From NCBI RefSeq assembly GCF_021284745.1, contig NZ_CP089925.1, forward strand, positions 2,789,001 to 2,853,000: a DNA stretch of 64,000 nucleotides. The letters run 5' to 3'. Source of the stretch: Lysobacter sp. KIS68-7. GTDB taxonomy: Bacteria; Pseudomonadota; Gammaproteobacteria; Xanthomonadales; Xanthomonadaceae. Made by a program: the position numbers and the translations under genes. Below are positions 33,474 to 43,160 of this stretch, one piece after another; within the stretch, counting starts at the first letter, position 1, and each line of letters starts with the position of its first letter. The notes beneath the pieces are model-generated. The model saw only the letters and a program-made list of their open reading frames with translations, was not told the DNA's origin and did not search any database.

Positions 33474-35264
33474 TCAGTAGACGCGCGGCTTGGGCGGCAC
33501 GACGTCGACGTCGCTGCTCAACGTGTACATGTGCACCGGGCGGTAGTCGATGTGCGTGTTGCCCGCATCGTCCACCCAGCACACGGTGTGCTTCTGCCAG
33601 TTCGCGTCGTCGCGGTCCGGGAAGTCCTCGCGCGCATGCGCGCCGCGCGATTCGGTGCGGTTCTCGGCCGACACGATCGTGGTCAGCGCCTGGCCAAGCA
33701 GGTTCTGCAGTTCCAGCGTTTCGACCAGGTCGGAGTTCCACACCAGCGAGCGGTCGCTCACACGCACGTCGTTGAAGGACGCGTAAATGTCGCGGATCTT
33801 CGCCACGCCTTCGGCCAGCGTTTCGCCGGTGCGGAACACCGCGGCGTCGGCCTGCATGGCGCGCTGCATGTTGTTGCGGATCTCGGCGGTCGGCATGGAG
33901 CCGCTCGCATTGCGCAGGCGGTCGAGGTTGGCCAGCGACTTGTCGCAGGCATCGGACGCGAGTGTCTTGTGCGGCGCGCCCGGCTTGATCGTCTCGGCGC
34001 AGCGGTTGGCCACGGCGCGGCCGAACACCACCAGGTCGAGCAGCGAGTTGGAGCCCAGGCGGTTCGCGCCGTGCACCGACACGCAGGCCGCCTCGCCGAT
34101 GGCATACAGGCCCGGCACCACTGCGTCGGGGTTGCCGTTGCGCAGCTGCACGACTTCGCCGTGGTAGTTGGTCGGGATGCCGCCCATGTTGTAGTGGACG
34201 GTCGGGATCACCGGGATCGGCTGCTTTTCGACGTCGACGCCCGCGAAGATCTTCGCGCTCTCGGCGATGCCCGGCAGCTTCTCGTGGATGTCCTTCGGAT
34301 CCAGGTGCGTCAGGTCGAGGTTGATGTGGTCCTTGTGCGGGCCCACGCCGCGGCCTTCGCGGATTTCGATGGTCATCGAGCGCGAGACGACGTCGCGCGA
34401 GGCGAGGTCCTTCGCGTTCGGCGCATAGCGCTCCATGAAACGCTCGCCGTTGCTGTTGCGCAGGATGCCGCCTTCGCCGCGCACGCCTTCGGTGATCAGG
34501 CAGCCCGCGCCGTAGATGCCGGTCGGATGGAACTGCACGAACTCCATGTCCTGCATGCCCAGGCCCGCGCGCAGCGCCATGCCGCCGCCGTCGCCCGTGC
34601 AGGTGTGCGCGGAGGTCGCGGAGAAGTACGCGCGGCCGTAGCCGCCGGTGGCGAGCACCACGCCCTGCGCGCGGAACAGGTGCAGCGTGCCTTCGGCGAG
34701 GTCGAGTGCGAGCACGCCGCGGCAGGCGCCCTCCTCGTCCATGATCAGGTCGAGGGCGAAGTATTCGATGAAGAAGCGCGCATCGTGCGCGAGCGACTGC
34801 TGGTACAGCGTGTGCAGGATCGCGTGGCCGGTGCGGTCGGCGGCGGCGCAGGTGCGCTGCGCGATGCCCTTGCCGTAATGCGTGGTCATGCCGCCGAACG
34901 GACGCTGGTAGATCTTGCCGTCGTCGGTGCGCGAGAACGGCACGCCCTGGTGTTCGAGCTCGATGATCGCGGGGATCGCCTCGCGGCACATGTACTCGAT
35001 CGCGTCCTGGTCGCCCAGCCAGTCCGACCCCTTGATGGTGTCGTAGAAGTGGAAGCGCCAGTCGTCCTCGCCCATGTTGCCGAGCGCGGCGGAAATGCCG
35101 CCCTGCGCCGCGACGGTGTGCGAGCGCGTCGGGAACACCTTGGTGATGCACGCCGTCTGCAGGCCCTTCTGCGCGAGGCCGAAGGTGGCGCGCAGGCCGG
35201 CGCCGCCGGCGCCGACGACGATCATGTCGTACTTGTGTTCGGTGATCTTGTAGGCAGAGGTCAT
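33474..35264 (-). CDS. sdhA: Succinate dehydrogenase flavoprotein subunit
   Basis: This is a 596-residue catalytic subunit oxidising succinate to fumarate. The FAD-binding GAGGAG lies at 18-23 and the covalent FAD site is His49 in [11 protein letters not shown]. The substrate region includes [15 protein letters not shown] and GGIPTNYHG. The length matches the family. The ATG at 35264 is 5 bp after the sdhD stop. Confidence 0.97.
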   Translation of the reverse strand: MTSAYKITEHKYDMIVVGAGGAGLRATFGLAQKGLQTACITKVFPTRSHTVAAQGGISAALGNMGEDDWRFHFYDTIKGSDWLGDQDAIEYMCREAIPAIIELEHQGVPFSRTDDGKIYQRPFGGMTTHYGKGIAQRTCAAADRTGHAILHTLYQQSLAHDARFFIEYFALDLIMDEEGACRGVLALDLAEGTLHLFRAQGVVLATGGYGRAYFSATSAHTCTGDGGGMALRAGLGMQDMEFVQFHPTGIYGAGCLITEGVRGEGGILRNSNGERFMERYAPNAKDLASRDVVSRSMTIEIREGRGVGPHKDHINLDLTHLDPKDIHEKLPGIAESAKIFAGVDVEKQPIPVIPTVHYNMGGIPTNYHGEVVQLRNGNPDAVVPGLYAIGEAACVSVHGANRLGSNSLLDLVVFGRAVANRCAETIKPGAPHKTLASDACDKSLANLDRLRNASGSMPTAEIRNNMQRAMQADAAVFRTGETLAEGVAKIRDIYASFNDVRVSDRSLVWNSDLVETLELQNLLGQALTTIVSAENRTESRGAHAREDFPDRDDANWQKHTVCWVDDAGNTHIDYRPVHMYTLSSDVDVVPPKPRVY

Positions 35265-35269
35265 GGCAA

Positions 35270-35653
35270 TCAGGCCGTCAGCGCGATGCGAGCGATCGCG
35301 TACACCGACGCGATCGCGCCGAGCGTGCAAAGGAACATGTTGAGCAGGTGCAGCGTGATTTCGACGCCGCGCGTGTGCACGTAGTCCTCGATCACGACCT
35401 GCACGCCGAGCTTGGCGTGCCAGAACATCGCCACGCAGAACGCGGCGAGCAGGATGGCGTTCCAGGGGCGCGCGAGGGTCGCGCGCACCGATTCGACATC
35501 GCCGCCGGCCATCGAGGCGAGCATCCACACCAGCCACGGCACCAGCAGCATCAGCGCCACCGCGGTGACGCGCTGGTACCAGAAGTGCGACGTGCCGGTC
35601 TTGCCGGAACCCAGGCCGCGCGCGCGGGCCAGCGGAGTACGCAGGTCGGTCAT
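35270..35653 (-). CDS. sdhD: Succinate dehydrogenase membrane anchor SdhD
   Basis: This 127-residue protein has three membrane spans and forms the quinone site with SdhC. The conserved [15 protein letters not shown] (79-93) contains the Asp-Tyr pair (90-91) expected near the quinone. It starts 1 bp after sdhC. Confidence 0.94.
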   Translation of the reverse strand: MTDLRTPLARARGLGSGKTGTSHFWYQRVTAVALMLLVPWLVWMLASMAGGDVESVRATLARPWNAILLAAFCVAMFWHAKLGVQVVIEDYVHTRGVEITLHLLNMFLCTLGAIASVYAIARIALTA

Positions 35654-35654
35654 G

Positions 35655-36041
35655 TCAGTGGCCTCCCAGCGCCAGGAACCAGATCAATGCGGTGAACACG
35701 ACGGTGAGCGCCGCGACGGTGTAACCGGTCTTGTAGACCGAAGGAATATCGAAGCCGCGCCCGGCATCCCACAGCAGGTGACGGATGCCGTTGAGGAAGT
35801 GGTAGACGAGCGCGAGCGAGAACAGGAAGACGACGACCATGCCCAGGGGCGACGACACGCACGCCATCGCGCGCCCTGCCGTTTCGCCGCCCGCAGCCAT
35901 CGACACCAGCCACCAGGCCAGGCCGAATGCGCCGACCGCCAGCGCCACGCCGGTGGCGCGGTGCAGGATCGACATGACCATCGTGATCTGCCAGCTGTAA
36001 ACCTGCAGGTGTGGTGACAGTGGGCGTTCGCGGGTCGCCAT
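35655..36041 (-). CDS. sdhC: Succinate dehydrogenase cytochrome b556 subunit SdhC
   Basis: This is a 128-residue subunit with three membrane spans. The N-terminus RPLSPHLQVY is typical. SILHRATG (24-31) and the haem ligand His88 in GIRHLLWD are present. It is the first structural gene of the sdh operon, 33 bp after the SDHAF4-like gene. Confidence 0.95.
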   Translation of the reverse strand: MATRERPLSPHLQVYSWQITMVMSILHRATGVALAVGAFGLAWWLVSMAAGGETAGRAMACVSSPLGMVVVFLFSLALVYHFLNGIRHLLWDAGRGFDIPSVYKTGYTVAALTVVFTALIWFLALGGH

Positions 36042-36074
36042 CGGCAGGTCCTTGTTGGTGCGTCGAGCAGGGGG

Positions 36075-36266
36075 TCAGAAATCGATGCAACGGCCGTTTT
36101 TTTCCCAATCGCCGTAGCGCACGGGATCGGGACCCTTGCGGCCACCGATCTCGACCGGCACGGGCTTGGGCGTCGACCGTGCCTGTTCGTCCGCGGGCGT
36201 TGCACCATCGGGCAGCGCGTTCGCGTCGGCGGGGGCGTCGGATTGACCTATGATTTGCGGCGTCAC
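36075..36266 (-). CDS. DUF1674 / SDHAF4-like succinate dehydrogenase assembly factor
   Basis: This is a 63-residue protein. The N-terminal 40 residues are low-complexity, and the C-terminus has the family signature PVRYGDWEKNGRCIDF. In eukaryotes and alphaproteobacteria this family (SDHAF4) binds flavinated SDHA and aids assembly of complex II. Its place at the head of the sdh operon, 33 bp from sdhC, supports that role here. It is divergent from ygfZ with a 28-bp gap. Confidence 0.88.
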   Translation of the reverse strand: MTPQIIGQSDAPADANALPDGATPADEQARSTPKPVPVEIGGRKGPDPVRYGDWEKNGRCIDF

Positions 36267-36294
36267 AGCCCGCGAAGTTTAAGTCCCGCCCCGG

Positions 36295-37164
36295 ATGTCT
36301 CACAACCCAGAGTCCTCGCCCTCCCCCCGATTCGCCCTGCCGGGCCATCGCGTGATCTCGCTTTCCGGCCGCGACGCGGTCGCCTTCGCGCAGGCGCAGC
36401 TGATGAACGACGTGGATGCAGCGCCCGTCGGGCGCTGGCAATGGAGCGGCTGGCTGACGCCCAAGGGCCGCGTGATTGCGCTGTTTGCGCTGGTCCGCGT
36501 CGCCAAGGACACGCTGTGGCTCGTGGTGGCCGACGCCGATGCCGCCACCCTGGCCGCGCAATTGCAGCGCTTCGTGCTGCGCCGCCAGCTCAAGGTCGAG
36601 TGGCGCGAGGATCTTCACGTCTCCGGTCGATTCGCGCAGGCCGAACGCGCCACCGGCGCCTCTTTCGATGGCGATCCGGCCACGGGCATCGAACTCGACG
36701 TCAGCGGCTTCGGCATCCGCCGCACCCTGTGCATCGCACCCGACGCCGGCGCGCACGACGCGCCGGCCGACACGCAGTGGCGCGCAAGCGACCTGCGCCT
36801 GGGCTTCCCGCGCCTGTCGCCTTCGCAAGCCGAGCAATGGACGCCGCAGATGCTCTCGCTCGAGCGCCTGCATGCCTACAGCGTGAAGAAGGGCTGCTAC
36901 CCCGGCCAGGAAATCGTCGCGCGCACGCATTTCCTCGGCCAGGTGAAGCGCGGGCTCACCTTGTTCGAAGCCGCCGAGGCCCCCGAGGACGGCGCGAACG
37001 TCGACGTCGGCGCCGCTGCACTCGGCCAGATCGTCTGCGTGGCGCCCAACGGCGACCACTGGGTCGCGCTGGCGGTGATGCCGTCGGATCGCCCGGATGT
37101 CCCCACCGCGACGAACGGCATCGTGCTGAAGGAACGCGCGCTTCTCGCGGGACTCGCGCGCTAG
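36295..37164 (+). CDS. ygfZ: YgfZ/GcvT-like folate-binding protein for Fe-S maintenance
   Basis: This is a 289-residue protein related to the GcvT fold. The signature KGCYPGQE is at 199-206 with the conserved Cys201. YgfZ binds tetrahydrofolate and helps assemble or repair some Fe-S enzymes. The ATG at 36295 lies 28 bp from the divergent DUF1674 gene. Proximity to sdh and assembly genes fits a role in respiratory cofactor maturation. Confidence 0.93.
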   Translation: MSHNPESSPSPRFALPGHRVISLSGRDAVAFAQAQLMNDVDAAPVGRWQWSGWLTPKGRVIALFALVRVAKDTLWLVVADADAATLAAQLQRFVLRRQLKVEWREDLHVSGRFAQAERATGASFDGDPATGIELDVSGFGIRRTLCIAPDAGAHDAPADTQWRASDLRLGFPRLSPSQAEQWTPQMLSLERLHAYSVKKGCYPGQEIVARTHFLGQVKRGLTLFEAAEAPEDGANVDVGAAALGQIVCVAPNGDHWVALAVMPSDRPDVPTATNGIVLKERALLAGLAR

Positions 37165-37166
37165 CG

Positions 37167-37583
37167 CTAGTGGTGCGCCGGCTTGGGCAGCAGTGCGACG
37201 AAATCCTGCTCGGCCTTCTTCACTAGCCCATCGCCCTGCTGGATGTCGCCGCGCTTGTAGGCCATGTAGGCATCCACCAGCGTCGCGCGGCAACGATCGA
37301 TGTGCGCCGCGCGTTCGGTCGACGCCGTCAGCGCGTGCAATCGACCCAGCCCCTGCAACGCCATGCTGTAGCCGACTTCGATGTCGTACTCCGGCTCGCT
37401 GTGCATGCGGTAATCCGGCGCACGCACGACCAGCGCCGCGATCGCATCGTGGACCTGCGAGTACTTGTGCGGCACGGGAAAGCCGAGTTCCGCCAGCTGC
37501 GCTTCATCGAGCAACCAGGCCCGATGGCGGCGCACGAACGTGCGCCACCAGCTTGCGAGCGCGGGCGGGATCCGCAGGGTCAT
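37167..37583 (-). CDS. Hypothetical protein coupled to the fused E1 gene
   Basis: This is a 138-residue soluble protein predicted to be mainly helical, with no signal peptide. The N-terminus MTLRIPPALASWWRTF is amphipathic; the rest has IEVGYSMALQGLGRLHAL and a helical C-terminus. I do not recognise the family. The ATG at 37583 overlaps the stop of the E1 gene by 4 bp. It ends 2 bp from the convergent ygfZ. Confidence 0.75.
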   Translation of the reverse strand: MTLRIPPALASWWRTFVRRHRAWLLDEAQLAELGFPVPHKYSQVHDAIAALVVRAPDYRMHSEPEYDIEVGYSMALQGLGRLHALTASTERAAHIDRCRATLVDAYMAYKRGDIQQGDGLVKKAEQDFVALLPKPAHH

Positions 37584-39847
37584 GCCTTGGCGAGCAGGTC
37601 CGCCGCCGCGACGATGTCCTCGTCCGACGGAATCACCAGGAACGCGGCGCCCGCGAGCGGCGTGAACGTATCGGCGCCGACGACGCGATGGAACGGTCGC
37701 GCCCCGTAGCCGCCTTCCACGATCGCCGTGACGATGCCCTCGCCCACGCCCGCGCTGCGGCGGCCCTCGTCGACGATGAGGATGCGCCTGGCGTTCTTCG
37801 CCTGCGCACGGATGAAGGTTTCGTTGAGCGGCACCAGCCAACGCAGGTCGACCACGCGGGTCTTCCAGCCATGCTGCTTCTCGATGGTGCGCGCCGCGCG
37901 CAGGCTCATCGGCACGCCGTTGCCGAAGGTGAAGATCACCAGGTCCTCGCCCTTGCCGTAGACGCGGCCTTCGCCAAGCTCCATGGTTTCGTTCGGCGCC
38001 GGGTATTCGGTGAGCCACTGGCCATCGCCGGCTTCGTACAGGTCCTTGGTCATGTATAGCGCGATCGGTTCGAGGAACGCGCACACGCGGCCGTCCACCT
38101 TCGCCAGCGCCGCGAGCGTGCGCAGCATCGTCGCCGCATCGTCGCCGCGCGACGGGCAACCGACCACCAGGCCCGGGATGTCGCGCAGCGCGGTGATCGA
38201 GTTGTCGTTGTGGAAATGCCCGCCGAAGCCGCGCTGGTAACCCAGCGAGGCGATGCGCATCACCATCGGGTTGCGGTACTGGCCGTTGCTGAAGAACTGC
38301 AGGCTCGAGGCTTCGCCGCGGATCTGGTCGCAGGCGTTGTGGAAATACGCCAGGTACTGGATTTCCGGGAACGGCAGCATCCCCATGTTGGCGTAGCCCT
38401 GCGCCAGGCCGAGGATGACCGTCTCGTCGAGCAGCGTGTTGAACACGCGCTTGCCGGAGAACGCCTTCTGCAAGCCCTTGGTCACGGTGTACACGCCGCC
38501 CTTCTGCGCCACGTCTTCGCCGAAGAGCAAGGCTTCCGGGTACTTCGCGAAAAGATCGTGAAGTGCGTTGTTGATCTGGATCGCGAGGTGACGCGCGGGC
38601 TGCTTCTCGGGCAGCTTCGCTTCGCCACCGAACACTTGCTCGCGACGCGCGGCATCCGCCGTGCGCGCGGCTTCGGCGCGCACCTTGTCCGGCGTGTAGG
38701 GCGCGAGCGGCGCGATCACGTCCTCGAGCTTGGTCAGGCGCGGGCGGCTGTCGGCGTCCTCGGCGGCGGCGAAGCACTTCTTCCGCGTGTCTTCGTACAG
38801 CGCGAGGATCTGGTCCTTGCTCATCAGGCCCGATTCGAGCGCGATCGCGGCCGAGCGCAGCAGGGGATCGGTCGCCTCCACCGCACACAGTTCTTCGATC
38901 GAACGCCATTCGATTTCGAAGTCGGTGCCGGCGTGTCCCATGATGCGCGTGGTGCGCAGGTGCAGGAAGGTCGGGCGGCGCGTGCGGCGGCAATGCTCGA
39001 TCGCGGCCTGCACCTGGCCATAGCCTTCGGCGAGGTCGAGTCCGTCGGCGGCGAAGTAATCCAGGTCCTGGCGGTTGGCGAAATTGCGCGCGACCCAGCC
39101 GTCAGGCGTCTTCACCGAAATGCCGATGCCGTTGTCTTCGCACACGAAAAGCACGGGTGCGGGGAGCTTCTGGTAGGCGGTCCACGCCGCGGCGTTGAAC
39201 GCGGTCTGCGCGGTCGCGTGGTTGCTCGACGCATCGCCGAAGGAGCACACGACGATGCTGTCGTTCGGAATCGGCAGTGCATGGCCGATGCGCGGGCCTT
39301 GTTCGATCGCGAGCGCCGTGCCCAGCGCCTTCGGCAGGTGCGAGGCGATGGTCGAGGTCTGCGGCAACACCCACAAAGGCTTGCTGCCCCACACCTTGTG
39401 GCGGCCGCCGCTGGCGGGATCGTCCGCGCTGGCGGCGAAGGACAGCGCCGAATCCATGATCGGATCCATGCCCGGCAGCTTGCGGAAGCGTTCGGCCATG
39501 AAGCCGCCCGAGCGGTAATGCAGGAACGCAGGATCGGTGTGGCGCGTCAGGCGCGCGACCATCGCGTTGCCTTCGTGGCCGCTGGAACCGATGGTGTAGA
39601 AGACCTTGTTCTGCACGCGCAACACGCGTGCCATCAGGTCGAGATGACGCGAGATCAGCTGCGATTCGAAGAGGTCGCGGAAGCCCTGCGCATCCAGCGC
39701 GCTGCCGTCCAGGATCGCTTCGTTCGGCGCGGGCGCGACATCGGCATGGCCGTTCCAGTCGCGCACGAATTCCTGGAAGTTGACGTCGCAGATCTCGGCG
39801 CGGTTGAGGCCCTTCATGCGGGCGGGAATGGGCTTGACGGCGGTCAT
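37580..39847 (-). CDS. Fused E1 alpha-beta component of a branched-chain-type 2-oxoacid dehydrogenase
   Basis: This 755-residue thiamine-diphosphate enzyme joins the alpha and beta chains that are usually separate. Residues about 50-370 form the alpha domain with the TPP/Mg motif GDASSN at 204-209. Residues about 410-755 form the beta domain (AIQINNALHDLF, LFGEDVAQKGGVY, TLLDE). It would decarboxylate a branched-chain or related 2-oxoacid and pass the acyl group to an E2 lipoyl protein. No E2 or E3 gene lies nearby. The ATG at 39847 is preferred over an upstream 39895. It is part of a tightly packed minus-strand run. Confidence 0.87.
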   Translation of the reverse strand: MTAVKPIPARMKGLNRAEICDVNFQEFVRDWNGHADVAPAPNEAILDGSALDAQGFRDLFESQLISRHLDLMARVLRVQNKVFYTIGSSGHEGNAMVARLTRHTDPAFLHYRSGGFMAERFRKLPGMDPIMDSALSFAASADDPASGGRHKVWGSKPLWVLPQTSTIASHLPKALGTALAIEQGPRIGHALPIPNDSIVVCSFGDASSNHATAQTAFNAAAWTAYQKLPAPVLFVCEDNGIGISVKTPDGWVARNFANRQDLDYFAADGLDLAEGYGQVQAAIEHCRRTRRPTFLHLRTTRIMGHAGTDFEIEWRSIEELCAVEATDPLLRSAAIALESGLMSKDQILALYEDTRKKCFAAAEDADSRPRLTKLEDVIAPLAPYTPDKVRAEAARTADAARREQVFGGEAKLPEKQPARHLAIQINNALHDLFAKYPEALLFGEDVAQKGGVYTVTKGLQKAFSGKRVFNTLLDETVILGLAQGYANMGMLPFPEIQYLAYFHNACDQIRGEASSLQFFSNGQYRNPMVMRIASLGYQRGFGGHFHNDNSITALRDIPGLVVGCPSRGDDAATMLRTLAALAKVDGRVCAFLEPIALYMTKDLYEAGDGQWLTEYPAPNETMELGEGRVYGKGEDLVIFTFGNGVPMSLRAARTIEKQHGWKTRVVDLRWLVPLNETFIRAQAKNARRILIVDEGRRSAGVGEGIVTAIVEGGYGARPFHRVVGADTFTPLAGAAFLVIPSDEDIVAAADLLAKA

Positions 39848-39866
39848 GCGGAGGCCTCGGAACGAA

Positions 39867-41942
39867 TCAATTCGGGGGGATGGGTTTTGCGGCACGCAGG
39901 CGGCGCAGTTGCGCGTCCTTGCGGAACAGGCCCCACGCCAGCAAGGCGCTGAGGGCGATCAAGGCGAAGGCGAGCAGGCGCCAGGCGTGGCTGGTGTCGG
40001 CCTGCACCTCGGTGTCTTCGCCGCCGCCGATGTCGACATCGAAGGACAGCAGGTGGCGTACGCGATCGACGTCGTCGCGCACCTTCGCATAATCGGCGGC
40101 CGGTACTTCGTCGGCGAAGCGGCGCCATTCGCCGATGACTTCGAGGCGATCGCCCTTCGCGCGCACGATGCGGCGGAACGAGAAGTAGGCGTTGGCGACG
40201 GTATCGTCTTCGGACTTGATGTCCCAGCCGCCCGGCAGGTGCGTGCGGATGGTCTGGCGCGCGAAGGTCGGGCCGTCGAGTGCGAGCGGCGTGCTGCGCG
40301 TATCCAGGTCGAGGTCGGGCATCCAGTCGAGCAACTGGAACAACACGATCGAAAAATCGGAGTCCGACGAACGCAGGGAATAGTGTTCGATGGCGCGCAC
40401 GCCGGAGCCGCCCGCCCCGCCCTCGTGCATCGACGGCGTCCCGCGGATTCGCAGGTCGTCGTAGAACTTGCGCATGTAGCTCAGGTAGCGCTTGCCGAGG
40501 TCCTCTTCGCCGTCGAGGAAATCGTCGCGCACGCTGTCCGCGTTCTCGTTGCGGTAATCGGTGACGACGGTGAAGTCGGCACGGTAGCCCTTGTCGGCCG
40601 CCACCAGGTCGATGCGCTGGCCGACGTCCACTTCGGGCAGGCGCGGCGGCGGCTGTGGAATGTCGACGAGCCGGTCGCAGGTGGCGCACAGCGGCAGGCC
40701 GAGGCGGAATTCCAGCGGCGAGCGGTCTTCCAGCGGACCGGATTCGGGATCGCGGGTCGGGTCGATCCACACCGGCTTGCCGTCCAGGTGCGCGCGCACG
40801 ACGACGTGGTCGAAGGCCACCGCGCTCGGCTGGCGCACGGCGAGCGATTGGCGGCCTTCGGTGTCCACCAGCACGGGTTCGGCCTCGATGCCGGCTTCAT
40901 GCAACAACGCCGACAGCAGCACCGCCTTGTCCTTGCAATCGCCGAAGCGGCGCGAGATCACGAGTTCCGGCGGATGCGGCTCGTGCGAGTTCGTGCCCAT
41001 GTCCAGCGCGGTGTAGCGGATCTCGCCTTCCACGAACGCGATGGCGCGCAGCATGGCCGCGCGCTTGTCGGGATCGTGCAGTTTCAGCGAGTCGATCAGC
41101 CCGTCGGCGACGGCGCGGTCCTTCAGGCGCGCGGCGTACATCGGCAAGGCCCAGTGCACCACGTCGGACCACGAACTGGCGGTCGACAGTTCGATCTGCC
41201 CGTAGGGATCGAAGCTGTCGGGCATGTCCGATTCGGTGCGCACGCGCGGGAGGCGACGCGCGGTGAATTCGACGAAGCGCTCCGCGCCCTGCCCGCCTTC
41301 GCGACGAACGAAATCCTTCGGCCCGCGCGCATGCACCGGACGCGCGGCATCGAACAGCACGCGCACCCGGCGATAGCCCAGCGTCGTGCCGAAGCGCGCA
41401 GTGTACGCATCGTGGTAGGCGTTGCCGAACACCGGGTTTTCGCCGACGACGCTGTAGCTGTAATCGACGATGTCGCCGACGCGCAGGTCCGGCAGCGTGA
41501 TCGTGACGGTCTGCTCGCCATCGAACATCGCATCGTCGAGGTCTTCTTCGCGATGCAGCACTTCGATGCGCGCGTCGGGGCGGCGATCGGTGGCCTTGCC
41601 GTCGCGCCAGACGTTGATCGCGTGGATCAGGACGTGCTGGTAGTCCGGCTGGAAGTCGATGCGGATCTGCCCGCCGTCCGACAGCGCGCGCACGTTTTCC
41701 AGGCGCGAGGCGATACGGCGGTAGGCCACGGTGTCGGCGGTGCGCGCGTCGACCTGGTCGTCGAGCAGCAGGTAGCGCGTGCCGTCGGCCGTGGGCATCG
41801 CATCGCCCGGATCCGGTCGCGGTGTTGGCTGCACCCACGTCGGCACGGGCGCGAAGCGGTAGCCCTCCTGCGCGAACGCGGGCACGGCCGCGACGAGGCA
41901 GAGGCACCACAGGACGCATGCGCGCAGCACGATCGCCTTCAT
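39867..41942 (-). CDS. DUF3857 and transglutaminase-like exported protein
   Basis: This is a 691-residue protein with a signal peptide (1-24), an N-terminal DUF3857 domain (about 70-250) and a transglutaminase-like domain. The papain-like triad is visible as Cys336 (RFGDCKDKA), His379 (FDHVVV) and Asp394 (VWIDPT). A C-terminal membrane span (about 665-682) is followed by a basic tail. The protein should be periplasmic or anchored there. Its substrate is not known. The start overlaps the GST stop by 4 bp. Confidence 0.88.
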   Translation of the reverse strand: MKAIVLRACVLWCLCLVAAVPAFAQEGYRFAPVPTWVQPTPRPDPGDAMPTADGTRYLLLDDQVDARTADTVAYRRIASRLENVRALSDGGQIRIDFQPDYQHVLIHAINVWRDGKATDRRPDARIEVLHREEDLDDAMFDGEQTVTITLPDLRVGDIVDYSYSVVGENPVFGNAYHDAYTARFGTTLGYRRVRVLFDAARPVHARGPKDFVRREGGQGAERFVEFTARRLPRVRTESDMPDSFDPYGQIELSTASSWSDVVHWALPMYAARLKDRAVADGLIDSLKLHDPDKRAAMLRAIAFVEGEIRYTALDMGTNSHEPHPPELVISRRFGDCKDKAVLLSALLHEAGIEAEPVLVDTEGRQSLAVRQPSAVAFDHVVVRAHLDGKPVWIDPTRDPESGPLEDRSPLEFRLGLPLCATCDRLVDIPQPPPRLPEVDVGQRIDLVAADKGYRADFTVVTDYRNENADSVRDDFLDGEEDLGKRYLSYMRKFYDDLRIRGTPSMHEGGAGGSGVRAIEHYSLRSSDSDFSIVLFQLLDWMPDLDLDTRSTPLALDGPTFARQTIRTHLPGGWDIKSEDDTVANAYFSFRRIVRAKGDRLEVIGEWRRFADEVPAADYAKVRDDVDRVRHLLSFDVDIGGGEDTEVQADTSHAWRLLAFALIALSALLAWGLFRKDAQLRRLRAAKPIPPN

Positions 41943-42589
41943 GCACTCGCCGCCAGGCGTGCGCGCACGTCGGCGTCGTTGTCGGGCAGGCCGATGAAGC
42001 GCGGCGTTCCGCGCACACGGGCCAGCCAGTCGTTGATGGCGGGATAGCGCGCAAGCGACACGCCGCCCTCGTCGGCCACCGCCGTGTAGGCGAAAAGCGC
42101 GATGTCGGCGATGCCGTAGGCCTCGCCCGTGAACCAGGCGTGCGATGCGAGATGGCGTTCCATCACCGCGAGCGCAGCGTGCGCGCGTTCGCGCAGGCGC
42201 GGCAGGTCCGCGCGACGCGGCGAATCCAGCGGCGTCCACCCGCAGATGAAGCGCGCGACCGCCACGTAAGGCTCGTGGCTGTACTGCTCGAAGAACATCC
42301 ACGACAGCGCCTGCGCACGCGCCCACGCATCGGCGGGCAGGAAGGCGCTGCCTTCGGCGAGCCAGCACAGCATCGCGTTGGACTCGGTGAGCACGGCGCC
42401 GTCTTCGCGCACGAGCACGGGGACCTTCGCGTTCGGATTCAACGCGAGGAACGCGGGCGTGCGCGTGGCGCCCTGGTCGCTGCGCGTTTCCACCCAGCGA
42501 TACGGGCGGCCGAGCTGCTCCAGCAGCAGGCGCACCTTGTGGCAATTGCCCGAAGGCGAGAATCCGTGGACGGTGACCGTATCGCTCAC
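41939..42589 (-). CDS. Glutathione S-transferase
   Basis: This is a 216-residue protein with a thioredoxin-like N-domain (VHGFSPSGNCHKVRLLLE, NPNAKVPVLV, LTESNAMLCWLA) and an all-alpha C-domain with the N-capping GIADIALFAYT. It probably conjugates or reduces electrophiles with glutathione. The start is a GTG at 42589 with a strong GGAGG upstream; it overlaps the GNAT stop. The substrate cannot be inferred. Confidence 0.92.
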   Translation of the reverse strand: MSDTVTVHGFSPSGNCHKVRLLLEQLGRPYRWVETRSDQGATRTPAFLALNPNAKVPVLVREDGAVLTESNAMLCWLAEGSAFLPADAWARAQALSWMFFEQYSHEPYVAVARFICGWTPLDSPRRADLPRLRERAHAALAVMERHLASHAWFTGEAYGIADIALFAYTAVADEGGVSLARYPAINDWLARVRGTPRFIGLPDNDADVRARLAASA

Positions 42590-43146
42590 TTGTTCCTCCG
42601 CGCGCGCCACTCCTCGCGCGTCTGTCCCCAGATTTCGATGGCGACGTCCTCGAACGGCGCGGGCAACTTGCCCGGCCCGCGATTCGTCGACCCCAGGCGC
42701 CGCGCGAGTTCCTGCGAGGCGGCGTTGTCGTAGTCGATCGAATGGATCACGTCGGTCCATCCCAGTTCGTCGAAGGCCCAGTCGATCGCGGCGGTCGCGG
42801 CTTCCAGGGCGTAACCCTTGCCCCACGCCTGGCGGCGCAGCGCCCAGCCCACTTCGGTCCCGGGCCAGCCTTCGGGTTGCCACGGGCCGATGTTGCCGAC
42901 CCATTCTCCGCTCGATTTCTCGATCACCGCGAACATGCCGAAGCCCTGCAACACCCAGGCGCCGGGCATCTGCAGGAACTTGCGCCAGGCCGCGGCGCGC
43001 GGCGAGGTGCCGCCGATGTAACGGCACGCTTCTTCGTCGGCCTGCAGCTCGGCGAAATACGGAAAGTCCGACGCCTGCTGCACGCGCAGCAGCAGGCGCG
43101 GGGTTTCGATGCGGGTCTGAAGCCTGGACAACGTCACGACGGACAT
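42586..43146 (-). CDS. GNAT-family N-acetyltransferase (RimJ/RimL-like)
   Basis: This is a 186-residue acetyltransferase. The N-terminus LQTRIETPRLLLR and the acetyl-CoA loop (VGWALRRQAWGKGYALEA) are typical. The conserved NAASQELARRLG follows. Such proteins acetylate ribosomal proteins, amino acids or antibiotics; the target here is unknown. It lies 14 bp after the acyl-CoA dehydrogenase and overlaps the GST gene. Confidence 0.9.
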   Translation of the reverse strand: MSVVTLSRLQTRIETPRLLLRVQQASDFPYFAELQADEEACRYIGGTSPRAAAWRKFLQMPGAWVLQGFGMFAVIEKSSGEWVGNIGPWQPEGWPGTEVGWALRRQAWGKGYALEAATAAIDWAFDELGWTDVIHSIDYDNAASQELARRLGSTNRGPGKLPAPFEDVAIEIWGQTREEWRARRNK

Positions 43147-43160
43147 CCCCGACTCCCGGA

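Noticed and set aside
32616-35384. A 922-codon plus-strand frame opposite sdhB and sdhA
   Set aside because: It is antisense to conserved sdh genes with full motifs; the product is compositionally a shadow.
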